From assembly GCA_026874595.1 (NCBI GenBank), contig CM049314.1:59499300-59563299 (forward strand): DNA of 64,000 nucleotides, read 5' to 3'. The stretch comes from Sipunculus nudus (lineage: Eukaryota; Annelida; Sipuncula; Golfingiida; Sipunculidae). Under the pieces are notes generated by a model. It saw nothing but the letters and a program-made list of their open reading frames with translations. It was not told the origin of the DNA and searched no databases. Below, piece by piece: positions 36,401 to 48,844 of the stretch. Made by a program: the position numbers and the translations under genes. Positions within the stretch are counted from its first letter, which is position 1, and every line of letters starts with the position of its first letter.

Positions 36401-39400
36401 AAAATAACTATTTGTACAGAACATGTAGAAATAAAAAAGTTTATATATTGATTTGTAAAGGGTTTTATGCCCCCCCCCCCTCGCCTTCTGAAATCCTGTA
36501 TCCCTCCACCCGAGTGGCTACAGCTAGTGGGAGAAACCACACCTAGCTAGTCTCGATATGGGATCACATATCTATTTACCTGCATACTAGATTTAATCAA
36601 ATGAACGCTTGTTTCGTTGGTTGGTTAATTGGTTGAATGGTTTTTCTGTTAACAACTTTTCTCAATACATTATGAACGCATTTTGTGGGAATTATGAAGA
36701 GGGTTAGGATATCACCAAAGTAACAATCTGTTAAATAATTGTTGTTGCCTGGATGACAATAATATTTTTTGGTTTTAAAGGGTTTTTAGAATTTCGAGAT
36801 GGGGGCAATTTGTTGAGAGCGATAAGGTAATTGAGGACAAGTGTTATTCACTGGAATCAGGGACCACCTGTGTTTTGCAATTATATTTCCTGCTCTTACG
36901 TAACACAACCCTTAGTTTGATCGGAATCCTGGTGGAGGAAAATATGTGGTCTCTGACTACTTATAGTTTTTTATAAATGATTTAATAATGCGAGAAATCG
37001 TCGCAAAGTTTAAGTATGAAATAATTCACATTTACAATGAGTTGCTATATGTTTTAACGAAGTAAAGTCAATCTTACTTCGTTGGTAATTTTTTTTTTTA
37101 TAAAAAGTAGATTAGAAATCAATTAAATATAAAGTAACAAATAATTTCAAATTAACAACACTCAAAGGCAAATAGATGCACATAGTGAAGAACTGTCCGT
37201 GTGCGAGTGTATATGTACATTCATTTAATTTGTGTGTATGTATGCGCGTGCGTATGTGTCAATTTACTATGTTGATAAGCCTATCTAGATTTAGTTTGAG
37301 TCACGCCTATTTCGCCACAGAAAAAGAAACTCGCCATGTCTTTAGCTTAGCAATTACCCCAGGACTAGCAATATGGTGAGTTAACATTTTATTCAAATAC
37401 GGACAGATCATTTTGGTGATTTAAACAACATTTCAGTGTTGTCTTATTTCACCTGTGGGAGAAATCACGCTCTGTTATTGTACTTTGAGGAAAACCTTAA
37501 AACAGAAACAAATGGGTCAAACTTTGTTAACCGAAACATACTTACACCGGTAATTCTTAAAATTGTGCTTCACAAGCCTGTCACTTCATAGATTTCATAT
37601 TGGGATATATTAGAACGATTAAAACTTATTTCCTTATGTGATCATTAATATTTGAATTAACAGCAACGGAGCCTATGGAAACAGTACAGCTTGCTGACTA
37701 ATAATTGATTATTGAATGTAACGTACTCTACAATGGGTTGAAATAATTGAAAGCAAACTCAACTCAAACTAAACCGATAATATGAACGATAATACCTCTC
37801 ATCTAACACGGTCCATTTCGCCGCTAATTTATTATATGGGGGTGGGTGTGTGTGCTAGTGTAAAGAGAAGGCTGAGAAAAGGACATAACATACAATATAC
37901 TCTTTTGACCTCTAGCATATATGCCGATCTGATGTCGGGTGCTTGTGTTTACAAACGTTTATGACGGAGATAAATATAAACCTCGCATTTATCATAGTTT
38001 TATTATCGCACTTGTGCATCTGGCGGATTCGTCTTCTTTGTTTTAGTTCAATTTGGGCTCTTGTTATTGGAAGGAATATTTCCAAACATTAGATACCTCA
38101 TGGCATTTTGATATCATGACCTTAGGATTATTTTCATTAATATCCTCCACGTTAAGGCAAAAAAAATTAAGGTTTGGTTCTCAGGCACTTTTTATTCAGA
38201 AATCAATGCGGGCGGGCGTTTTTTTTTTTTTTCTTCTTTGTACTTTATGATAAAAATGTAATACGGTCAGTAAAAAGCAGGAAAATAACATAATTTTTGC
38301 TAAACAGGTAAAAGCACTACATAAGAATGGATTTTTTTTCAAAATTGTATTATTTTATCTTCATGAAAGAAATGTCTCAAAATTGGAGCGTTTCTAAAAT
38401 AAAAAATTTTGATGCAGGGGGGTTAAAATTGACTCACGCGGTGCCTGATAAACCATACCTTTTATTTTTTTTAATTTATTTATTTTATAATTTTTTTTTT
38501 TGCCTAGCCTCTCTCTCCATCTCTCTCCCTCTCCCCCCACCCTGATGCGGCTTATAAAAGCCATTCTTTTGCGGAGAACATAACTGGTCCGCTTTACGCT
38601 GGTATGGCGTACGTCGGGAACAGGGGTGGCAACAATTACTTATAAAAAAGGCAACTATTGCTGATTTGGCGTACATAAAGGTAGGCCACAAGAGGAAATA
38701 TTAATACACAAAACCATTGGACTTATACGCTCATTGGTGTACTTAAAAATGATTAATGGGTACTTCACATCAGGAACTGGTGGAGTTAGTCATGTGAGGA
38801 CTTACGTGCTCTATTTTGTAGGTGTATTCATTTAACAAAATCTTCCACTGCACCCTTGGGAACAACCCCCCCCCCCCCCCCCCCGAAGTTAACGAATTTG
38901 CATTCTCTAAAATGAGGTACTACATATAGTAAGACTTAATTGTGAAATAAGAAATAAACGAAATAACAATTTCGTAATATGTGTAACATTTCGTAACATG
39001 ACTTCGTAATTTAACATCGAAGTTTCGGATTATTACATAATATGGCGTAATTACATGTATATACAAATGTTTGATTTCTAAGTTTAAATAGTTTTTATCA
39101 GATGAAATAACACGGCATTATATACATAATTTGTCAAAGCTGACAACAGTTCTTCTCCTGTACTAGTTATTACTCAAAGCCTCAACTGCGTATATTTTAT
39201 TAGCGGTCGACGATGACGCAACTGTTTGCTTAGTCTAGGGGTTAATTGGGATTATAGCACAAAACGATATCTTGCATATTTCCTATGGTTGTAAAATAAC
39301 AATGTTCGCATTATGAGAAGCACATTTGACATTACCTGAATTATTTGTCCAGTGAGAACTGAAGGGTTGACAGGACGGTAGACATCTTGCGTTTGCCGGC

Positions 39401-39771
39401 AGCCCTGTATAATGCAACAGGTCTGTGTACTATTATGTACATATTTTAAATTTCTGGGTGCAAAATAGTGTTGCGAATTGAACATAACAATTTTTCACTG
39501 GTCAAATATTCAATACACATAGACGTACTGATCATTAATCAATGAAAATTTGTTAAATCGCACAGATTTCTATGGAATGTTATAATCATAGTTATAACTG
39601 CAGGGGCAATCTATGGACTCAACATTGCGCGAGTCACTATTAAAAGTAATTATGGAGTCGCTTTCTATGGGCTAATATTTTATTAGATTTCGGCTATAAT
39701 ATTTGTCAGTTAAAGTGTAATAAACGTGTAAAATCAATTCAAAATTTTGGCATCACAAAACATGGATAAGA
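36401..39771. other. Unique AT-rich DNA, no gene seen
   Basis: Poly-C runs occur at about 36469-36480 and 38866-38884. Frames up to 77 codons show nothing recognisable. Confidence 0.45.
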
Positions 39772-40255
39772 TTAAAGGGGCCCAATCACCTATCAAGTAT
39801 ATTGAATTAACATGAAAAATAGACTCTTCCAAAATAAATTTGTACCTGCCAAAATATTGCCCTGTAAACATTTGCATACTCCTGTAAACGAGTGTTAAAA
39901 CAGTGGACCGGCCGCGATCAAAGGTGTCAACATAAACACAGCGTATGCCACAACATGTCAATCAGGCTATACCCTCACTTAACCCAAAAAATGTAATACA
40001 TGTTCCCGCTGGCTGAAATACCGCCTGTTAAGGCTCAGAATCGGACCTTTGGTCACGCGGCCTTGTTATGGTAAATAGACACACTTGGACTGTGTTTACC
40101 AACACACAGACCAATAACAAGGTGTTTACAGCCGTATACGAGGTACTGAGACTGTGTGTTAGGGTGGTTTTGCTGGGAAACTTATGACTAAAACAAAACT
40201 GAACTGATAGTGGGAGATAATGGGAATAATAATGCTCCTAATTATGTCCCTTTAA
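39772..40255 (+). repeat. Dispersed repeat R4, full-length-like copy
   Basis: Runs from GGGGCCCAATCACCTATCAA through CTCCTGTAAACGAGTG, GGACCGGCCGCGATCA and TCACGCGGCCTTGTTATGGT to GCTCCTAATTATGTCCC. The same order is seen at 48845-49475. Non-coding and of unknown class. Confidence 0.8.
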
Positions 40256-40379
40256 AAATTTCAATTTCTGGCTGCTTAGCTATCTTCATAAAAAAACAAA
40301 CTTGCGTTTTCTTTTATAATATTTTCTGCACGTTCATGATTTAATAGTGACTTTAACAACATAGTATTAACGTCAGCTG

Positions 40380-40800
40380 CTCAGAAACGAGCTAGTGGAT
40401 TTTATACCAAGGCCCCCGCACGCTACTTTGGACCAATATCATGTACAAATCAATCCGTAACGTCACTGGAGTTCAGCTCAACCAAACGACGAATCTCTAT
40501 ACAAACAATCCCACTGCCGTCAGTCAAGGGTTTTAGCATGAACGTGCAACAGTCAACCCGCGCTAGGCGGATCGAATGAATTCGGGATAATGCGCCATCT
40601 GCTCACGGTGATATTGCTCTGGCCGCTGATAGGACAAAATGACCGCACGGTTTACCCTTAATTAATGGTCAATAATCTGGGGTTTTCCTGAATACGGTGA
40701 AAGGATTCACTTCGGTCACATGATTCTTTCAGAACTTGCGTTTGCCCAGCAGCGGAGGGACGCGAGCGGCATGTTCTAAATTGGATAACAGTGAGTATTA
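40380..40800 (+). promoter_or_regulatory. Promoter/first-exon-like patch
   Basis: A locally GC-richer, non-repetitive patch with GGACCAAT, TAACGTCAC, TGACCGC and TCACATGA motifs. It ends in a splice-donor-like AACAGTGAGTATT at about 40787. No coding exon could be linked to it. Confidence 0.2.
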
Positions 40801-41795
40801 TTACCCATTTTGTCGAACTGCCAAACTTCAACTCATAGGGTTTATTTGCAGTCTTAACACTAGTAAATAACAGTATTCGTATTCTAGCTCAAATGATAAT
40901 AATGTTTGAATATGTTTCACGGCTCTCATTTTGCACCTATTGCGGAAAATAAAGTGTCGATTTTGTATATTCAAACTGTTTAGTTTTATCGACCAAAATC
41001 TTGAAATATAGATCTTATAGCATGAGAATTAACCTGCTATAATACATCTCATCGTTCAAAGGGTTTTGGACATGGGTTTGTGCGGCACCCTCAAGTATAC
41101 TGAGGGTGGAACTATCTCACGGTTGCACCCTTATTCATTGATTAAGCCAGCTTGTACATGTTAACTATTGTTGACAAGATGTGAATAAAATAACACACAT
41201 TGATATCACAACGTACTTTCTACCTACAAATATCATGAATCGAGATTATTGACTTTTTAATCATATCATAATTAGTATTTTGGATTTCCCATGACCAGAT
41301 ATACACTTAAAATAAATTTTAAATCCATTTTGTCTTGTTATTCTTCTTCCAATTTCCTCTACCGACGAACTGGTAGTCGTTTGGTAGTTATCCCTGTCTG
41401 CGGGTTTCTAGATCCCCAAACATTCTTTTAAGATTGATTTAATATATTTTAATATATATTGATTTTTTTACATGCAGATAAGGCAGTGTTTTGGGCGGAG
41501 GTATGCGCTCTAAACGCATTCTTTAGGCATGCGCGATATATATAGGTATATAAGTGTATATTACGATGATCGATGGCTCTGCTAAGAATTAATGATAATT
41601 TCGATAACCCTATCAAAATCTGATATCAAAATCAAATAAAAAGTGAATAAACGGTCAATCACTTGAACAGCTTCTTGGTCATTCATAATATTATAGCAAT
41701 ATTGCATTAAAGATGGTAAGATTATTCAGAAATTCAGAAATCCAGTACAGTTAAAAGGAAAAAAAACACCAACACACACACATAAACAAACACAC

Positions 41796-41798
<3 letters not shown>

Positions 41799-41848
<50 letters not shown>
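41799..41848. repeat. (TA)n microsatellite followed by (GA)n
   Basis: About 25 TA dinucleotides, then about 6 GA dinucleotides. Confidence 0.97.
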
Positions 41849-41852
<4 letters not shown>

Positions 41853-42482
41853 GAGAGAGAGTACATGCATAGTTATATTGGTTTCGAAGTTTCTGTACAA
41901 AAGTTATACAGGATATTCAAAATCAATGGTTTTGTTAAATAAATAGCGCTTGTCAAAAATGTGTTTTAAACTCGCAGGTAAATGTTCAAAGGGCTTAAAG
42001 AGTTAACGCCATATCAATAAAACCACTAAAACCTCTCGTAAAACGAGGACAGACGTTATAGCTCATCTGACGGTCATGCGTTATGGAGCGCTATGGAGCC
42101 TCGCTTTGATGATATGTTTAAAAATTCAGATGTAATTATTTCTCATATATTTATGGTATCGTGTTGTTTTCATAAAACGACAGAAAGTGTACGTTTATAT
42201 ACATTTGCAGTCACTTTTATCTATGTAGGTTTAAAAATTAACCAATAGTGAGGTATGATTAAGGTATAGTGAATGTTGGTCCTGACACGCTAATTTAACT
42301 TAAACGTCTATCATACTTAGATCACGGACCATGTATAATACTAGCACCGCTCATGCATTAACCTGTGTATTTGGATGTAGTTTTTAAGTCGATATGAATT
42401 CTTAATATAGCGGGAACAGATTTCACTTACAACTAGTGAACCTTTTTTATAACAGAAAGGGAGAGATATATAGCTTAATAAT

Positions 42483-42487
<5 letters not shown>

Positions 42488-42532
<45 letters not shown>
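42488..42532. repeat. (TA)n microsatellite
   Basis: About 22 AT dinucleotides. Confidence 0.97.
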
Positions 42533-42535
<3 letters not shown>

Positions 42536-43004
42536 ACGAAGGAAAGTTATGCCATCTTATACAAGTGATCTTTGCCGCATCGGAGAAGGGGCGTTCGTTT
42601 CTGTTTAAGGTAGGTCTCACCGTTATATCGGCAGTTTGAGGATTTCGAATTGTTCTTCGGGTTTACCTCGGTCAAAATATTTGTGTTTTTACCAGTGTGT
42701 CGCATTGTTGGTTGGTTTGTTTATGCAAACTATTACGCAAAACCTGCCAAACCAACTTCCAGGAACCATTATTGATGTTGATGTTTTTTAACATGATCAT
42801 CTACCTTCATTAACAATACTTCATTATATTATTATTTATTATTTATTAACCTTAATTAAATTACTTTTGATGAGTTTGAAGATTCATACATGCTTATTCA
42901 TTATTTTTCAAGGATATCAGAGGGAAGCTTCATTATGTTTACATTTAAATAATCACAATATAAAATTCATTTTAAATTTATATTTCCTTTCGTATTTTTC
43001 GTTA

Positions 43005-43008
<4 letters not shown>

Positions 43009-43050
<42 letters not shown>
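43009..43050. repeat. (TA)n microsatellite
   Basis: About 21 TA dinucleotides. Confidence 0.97.
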
Positions 43051-43052
<2 letters not shown>

Positions 43053-43390
43053 TAACCACTCTCTTTATACGGATAATAATCTTTCTGTAGTCATCGCTGC
43101 TTAGTTATGTACACAGTAGTGATAACAAGTCAGTTGTTATTCACATTGGACCGATAGGGCTTACTTTGAGACATGCCGCTGGTCGTGTTGAAAAATGCAC
43201 TGCAATGTCTGTCCATACTATCGCAGTCTTCTTAGCCTTATAGGCTATTATTGAGGAAGTAACTAAAACATACTACAGCATAAATGTTGTCTCCTTGGAG
43301 AAAACTGTCATTTACTTTCTAACCCTCGCGGGGCATAGCTGCATAATTGGTATAAAATGATTGGCTTTTTTTGTCATATATTCAACAAAC

Positions 43391-43816
43391 ATGCATGGGT
43401 TTCTTGGACTTCTTTCATTTTATGGTTTGTGTTGTTACAATGTAAGCAAATATATCAACTGGCTGCTGTTGTCACTCGATACTTTGTATAAAATGTCATC
43501 TAAATTTTCAACGCAGTTTACGACATGGCATTTGTGGCCACTCTGGCATATAGGTAAACTCTTTTCGGAAAGAAGTAAAAATGCAGCTATGATGAAGCAG
43601 GAAGGTCCTCACGCAAAATTCACTCTAACAGGAACCCTTAACACTCTACAAACAGGAGTCCTAAACTTATATCAGCTCCAAGGTTTGAAGGGAGCATCAT
43701 TTATTGATAAGACAGTGGTCTATGCGGAAACAGCATTCATGGTATCATGCAATAGTTCGATTTCCGAACTTCTTGTTAAAGGACGTTTGTATCCCGATGA
43801 TCATGTTAGAATGTGA
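43391..43816 (+). CDS. Candidate coding exon or orphan frame, 141 codons
   Basis: The longest non-repetitive open frame outside the retroelement. It begins at the first ATG (43391; the frame is open back to a TGA at 43358) and ends at TGA near 43814-43816. The N-terminal 40 residues are hydrophobic (LLSFYGLCC, INWLLLSLD). The remainder is mixed, with many charged residues (SERSKNAAMMKQEGPHAKF). I do not recognise the family. A donor-like ATAGGTAAAC lies inside at 43551. A good acceptor (TTTTATTTCACAG) at 43850-43862 is followed by a 36-codon open stretch with a hydrophobic run and a donor ATAGGTAAAT at 43973. However, joining these two sites does not keep the frame. It may be a chance frame. 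Confidence 0.25.
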   Translation: MHGFLGLLSFYGLCCYNVSKYINWLLLSLDTLYKMSSKFSTQFTTWHLWPLWHIGKLFSERSKNAAMMKQEGPHAKFTLTGTLNTLQTGVLNLYQLQGLKGASFIDKTVVYAETAFMVSCNSSISELLVKGRLYPDDHVRM

Positions 43817-43862
43817 CTTAAGGAAAAACAACAATAATTAAACGTTTAATTTTATTTCACAG

Positions 43863-43972
43863 AGGTCGTCGAGTACATAAAAACCTTAAAGAAGAATTTT
43901 TTGGTTATCAAGTGCCAATATTTGTTAGCGTAGCGTTTCCCTTCGTTACCGTATTGTTGTTTTTTACCATAG
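43863..43972 (+). other. Possible internal exon, weak
   Basis: Bounded by CACAG/AGG and ATAG/GTAAAT. One phase is open for about 36 codons and encodes a hydrophobic run (PIFVSVAFPFVTVLLFF) like a membrane helix. There is no homology evidence. Confidence 0.15.
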
Positions 43973-44107
43973 GTAAATTCCAACATTAAGTGACATTGTA
44001 TGTATGGAATCAAAGATCAGTATAAAAGAAATAGCCACAAATTAAGTTCAGAGCATATACAGAGCTTTTACATGTTATTATATCAAAGAGGTAATCTCTC
44101 TCAGCCT

Positions 44108-44694
44108 TAAAGCCCCTGTCACACCTTCAAGATTTTGACAACGATTTCGCTGAGATTGTATAAGATCGTGGTGGCGTAGTCGTTAATCGTTTAGGACGCG
44201 ATGGGTCAAGGTAGGTAACCAGAGGACTATGACTTTTTCGAACCGGTTAAAAATTGTCGTGGATCCGCTACGAAATTTACGATTTTTTAAATCGTAGCTA
44301 CATCATAAAATCGGGGCTGAATCGGCATCAATCGTCGTTGCTCCTGGGCAGTCGTAGGACCTTTCCTCTCGTTTTGCACGACTTCTTTACGGTTGTGCTA
44401 CGATTTACCATGGTTTGTCGCGTTTTAATTGTCACGATTACCCGCATCGCGTGTAAATCGTGATTAATCGAACTGGAATCGTCGCTTATCAGTTGTATGG
44501 CAATTGGCAAGTGAATAGGAGGGAATCTTCCTCATTATCGTGGTAAATCGGCATAAAAGGACCAGAAAAGTCTGTCATAGTCGTAACAGGTCGTGGAGTC
44601 ATCGTGGAGGTTCTCTCCCGAAATCCCATGATTTTTGTGGATATGACTAGTCGGACATATCGTGGTCCAGATCGTGAATATGTGACATTACCTC
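44108..44694. mobile_element. ATCG-rich inverted-repeat MITE, about 585 bp
   Basis: The left end CTGTCACACCTTCAAGATTT, then gacaacgat, is matched by the complement of the right end (ATGTCACATATTCACGATCT, then ggaccacgat). The pairing is imperfect over about 35 bp. The interior is unusually dense in ATCGT/ACGAT motifs. Neither a target duplication nor a transposase frame was found. Confidence 0.6.
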
Positions 44695-45527
44695 AAACCA
44701 TTTTTCGTACACTCTCCTCTCCGTACGTGTGATCATTCGGTGCACAAGAGTGACAAAGTATAAAAGTGTACGAGATTGGTTGAGTGTACGGCACGCCATG
44801 GTACGAATTTTCCGTGACCTTTTCGTCTCAATGAAAGTTAATCTGTCGCATTTATACTGCAAGTTGATTTGACACGGCAACGTATTGCACAGAATGGCAC
44901 CAATCTGTTGCGAAATAATGGCACATGTTTCATAGTTTTTTCGTTGTGATCTGATGGAATTCCCGGCTTTTGATACGGACGCTTACACTGACACTGTATC
45001 GGTTACCTCTAGAATCAATAGTTACAGCGATACCTGTTATATCCATTGTAGACAAGCATGCAATTTTAAGCTATAGTGGGAACTCAACTCGTGTACGATT
45101 TGATCTGAGATGAAGGTTTTATTTATTTTTACATTTAATATCGTCTCTTTTTCACTTATACATTTGTTGATCTTAGAAGTTAATAGGTAAATTACAATAA
45201 TTATCAGTCTGAAAGATAACAACATAGAAAGTAAAAAGGAATTTGTTCAGTTTTTCATTTCTGTATCCATCAGCTCCGGTACTCTCTGTTTAGCAACAGA
45301 AGTCACGCTTTGTTATGAAATATTAACTTTCTTGTCCCATGTGGGGTGCAATGTATAATTAAGGTCGTCTCCAGAGAAAAGGCTTGCGAATCAAATATTT
45401 AAACGTTTGTAGCTGCTAGCAACAGCAAGTTATTGTATATCAACTTGTGTTGCAGTATTGTATATACAGGGCTCTCATTAGTCTTGTCTTTTTCTCCCAA
45501 AAGGCCAAAGTACCTGATGTTATACCC

Positions 45528-45591
<64 letters not shown>

Positions 45592-46025
45592 GCGGAAGTA
45601 TTATTTATATGCTCCGGTCCTATTGCATGTTACGTTCAACGTCCTTATCAATTTGCATTCCATTTATAAGTAGAAAAAAAAATTAAGTATATGTACATAT
45701 ATGATCATTGACAATGTTTAAAGTGATCATTATATTGACCTATGTAAAGAAAATCAGGAATGTGCACAAGCAATTTCTTAAGCTCACCACCAAAACTGCG
45801 ATAAAGACTTATCGTTAAACTTCTCAAACTGCGTTATCGTTTGAAAATGCGTGAATTCTGACGCAAATGCAGAGAGTCGAACTTATATTCAAACATTTAT
45901 ATATTTGTGGTTTTCCGCATAAATGAAGGCGCCTAGAGAATATTGTTACGGAACCTAATATAAACAGATCACGTATGGGTCATGAACACAAATTTTGTAA
46001 TGGAGATAAAAAAAATATCAGATTC
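44695..46025. other. Unique AT-rich DNA, no gene seen
   Basis: Only the pyrimidine microsatellite listed separately stands out. Confidence 0.45.
45528..45585. repeat. Compound (GTCT)n(CT)n microsatellite
   Basis: About six GTCT units followed by about sixteen CT units, then CACACACG. Confidence 0.96.
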
Positions 46026-46729
46026 TGTAACACTAGGCACTGTAAAATGTCTAGGGGAATGAATAAAGGAATCAGTGGGTTTTTTTGTTAACAAATAACT
46101 ATAATTTATTCTTAAAACAACCCTAACAATACAATACACTAAAAAAACAATTATACAGTAAAACAGCGTTATAGCAACAAGTCAATATAATCACACAGAA
46201 AGATAATGGTACAGTACCTCGATACCAACACCATCACAACGATAAATCCTTTGAATGTAAACTCTCGGAGAATGACAGTCCTGTGGAAGTTCTTGCAACA
46301 ACACAGAAAGTAAACTGAAGTCCAAATGTATAAAATATAGAAAAAAGTTCTTGAAAATCTATAATTGCCGCATTCGTCGGATAAGGTCCTGACACACGCT
46401 TCTGCGTCCGCTGGAATGTGCTCTGCTCTCTGCCCCCTGGTTCTAAAAAACAACCCTTTTATATACCTTCACACCCCAAGCCGGGAATTTTCCACTTCTC
46501 GAACAGTCTATAAGGATCCTACTCAACAATTAACACGCGTTTCAGGAATTCTCTAGAAAGAACCGCGCTGTGTATCTCCACACACCAGGCTCATCACGTG
46601 ACCCACGACCAGGCGTGAAAACTCAAGGCTCACATGACAACGAGAGTTCAACCAGTACGGATTAAACATAAAATGTAACAACAACACGGCTTACGCCAGT
46701 TTCACACGATAAAAAGCGCACCTGTAACA
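46026..46729 (-). mobile_element. Candidate solo LTR, about 704 bp
   Basis: Read on the minus strand, the segment starts TGTTACAGG and ends AGTGTTACA (TG..CA). A TATATAAAAGGG box lies about 270 nt in (about 46456-46467). An AATAAA signal lies at about 46105-46110, near the 3' end. This is the U3-R-U5 layout of an LTR. No primer-binding site or internal region adjoins it, hence solo. A 5-bp target duplication was not found. Alternatively the TGTTACAG at both ends is itself an 8-bp duplication around a different element. A 94-codon frame inside it (46169-46453) is not considered a gene. Confidence 0.45.
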
Positions 46730-47039
46730 ATATGTACCATAAACCTTCCTGATTTAAATTGAAGATAATGTCTGAAATTCTCTAAACTCTTCTAAAAGCT
46801 TAGAATCGAATTCTCTATAAATCCATCGATGTTCAGACATTACTGATGTGCGAACAATAATCCGAAGAAATATTATAATGTATTTGAATCTAACTTTTAT
46901 CTTGTCCCATTCTTCAAATTTGAACTGAAAATTGTTTTGTTTTAAATCAAAACCACAGACTACTGGCAACAGGTAAAACACAAGTTAAAAATATTAAACG
47001 CTATATACACAAGTGAAGAGATTCGTTTTTAGCCATTTT
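46730..47039. other. No gene seen
   Basis: AT-rich spacer between the LTR-like segment and a dispersed repeat copy. Confidence 0.5.
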
Positions 47040-47300
47040 TTTAAAGGAGCCCAATCACCTATCTGAACTTTATAAACTAAAGGTAATCCCTTGGAGCTTT
47101 TAAAAATGGGGCAGAAAACGTGGATATCACCGCCTACAGACTGCTTGTTTTGTTTAGATCAACGTGTTTATAATATGCGGGGGCCCGCCAAAACAACCAA
47201 AAAAAATTAAAACAAGGGCATATGTCGGCAAGTCTGATCAGCAAGAGCTTTGCAAATGGCGCTTAGCAACAAGTGACCTTTCTACCTCCGCATATATGCA
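47040..47300 (+). repeat. Dispersed repeat R4, internally deleted copy
   Basis: Starts GGAGCCCAATCACCTATCTG. It then jumps to the 3' part GGGGGCCCGCCAAAACAACC and CGGCAAGTCTGATCAG, as in the copy at 48845-49475, lacking the middle. Confidence 0.65.
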
Positions 47301-47376
47301 ACCTACCACCTAAGGTTACATGTTTTCCCGTTTAACAACATTGATGTGTTTACAAACATCTTGTTGATAAACAGGT

Positions 47377-47800
47377 TCATACATCCTTCATGGAGGCCTT
47401 ATAAGAATTTTTCATAACCAGAATTACCCTTAGATCATAAATGTATACACAGAGGAAGCAAGAAATAACATTAATTCTTTTCCGAAAGGTAGGTGAATGG
47501 GCAACTTTAACAGAAATTGAGGACTCCATTGTCCTGAGTGAGAGTGGCAAGCCGTTCCAAAGATTAATTGCTGCACGCATGAATCGTAAATCTCCATATA
47601 TAACCGTTCGGGTTTTGGGCAGCTTCAACAGATTGCTACAGGTTTATCGTTGTGACTGACCAGGTGAATAAAGCTGAAAAGAATGTTATTATAAGCTGGC
47701 GATATCCATTAAGGGCTTTATGGACAAGCAGCAGTAACAATTTTATTGCAACATATATCTCACTGGTAACCAATTTATTAAAGTTACAAACGCAAAGTTA
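47377..47800 (-). pseudogene. 3' end of a second LINE ORF2 (CR1/jockey-like tail)
   Basis: The minus strand shows the familiar C-terminal signature downstream of the reverse transcriptase in CR1/jockey-type LINEs. It reads NWLPVR (about 47780), LVHKALNGY (about 47730-47705), then in another frame KTRTVIYGD and RAAINLWNGLPLSLR (about 47610-47530). The middle and end are in different frames, with an intervening break, so it is a decayed 5'-truncated copy. No complete polymerase core is present. Confidence 0.7.
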
Positions 47801-48844
47801 GGCAAAGACAGAATTTTATTGGAATACCATATCTGGAATCTAATTCACCTATTATCCAGGATCTCGTCAGTGACGTCACGTTTTATTGATCAATAGAAAA
47901 ACATGGCACCTCTCGTGTAATTACACGTTGTATGATTAGTCTAACTCTTCCCGTTGCCAGGTTACAACAGGTAAGCTTCCCGTTAAACCAAAGGAGCTCT
48001 TGTCACCTGGTATAAAGCGAGGAATGACAAGCCGTGTCGCCTATTTAGGTATTCTGCGACGGGACACCTACTCAAACATTCTGATCGCTAGGGATGTTTA
48101 GTTAATAAGCAAGTACTTGACGTGTTTCAGTCCAAGTACTCTATACGAAGGGTCAGCTAACAGCATTTTATCAATGAGGTTTGTATTCAATCGGTTATGA
48201 GTTGTTTTACTCGAGTAAACCTCTCTTTTGTTGCTGGTTTGAGCGATTCAACAATTTTCAATCACCCCAAGGGCGTTTCATACCTCACCTTGACACGTTG
48301 ACAAAGAAAAGCCAGACACCGGATAGTATGCATGATGACCCTTGCCGGTTATTGAACTAAACTAAGCATTTTTGTAAAAATGGCGAAGTTCCATAATTTA
48401 CTTTGTTCAACAAATTAACTTTGAATGCACGGCAAATTAATCCCACTTAAATTTGACGGACAAAGACCAATTCTACTATATCCCTTATGATTCGTGAAAC
48501 TCTCATCTGTTTGTACAATAAAGGGTGTGCTACTGGTAGAATACGGATAGTGCTGACAAATATCTGACTTATATGCACTGGTGTACAATTTAGACAGATA
48601 TGTGATATATCTATCTCGAGATTACGTCTTTCACCTATAGCCAGGTCTATATTAACAATTGAAATTCTAGACCTGGAAGCATTCCCAAGCATTATTAATA
48701 TGATTTCTGTCCGTTGGCGATGAAACGTGTTTTAAAGGGGATCATTATGATATTGGACGTGTATTGTAGAAAGATAATATCTTCAAAACTTTCATAGAAA
48801 TTATGTCAGAAAGCAGGCTGCTGTACACAGGCTATCCGTTTTAT
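47801..48844. other. Unique DNA, no gene seen
   Basis: One TGACGTCA site near 47872. Frames up to 81 codons without recognisable content. Confidence 0.45.

Larger units (their letters stand above)
40801..43390. other. AT-rich DNA with three (TA)n tracts, no gene seen
   Basis: Includes a CA-then-TA compound tract at about 41770-41860 and two further TA tracts. No supported gene. Confidence 0.45.

Noticed and set aside
46169-46453. 94-codon minus frame as a small protein gene
   Set aside because: Lies within the LTR-like segment between TATA and AATAAA; no recognisable domain.
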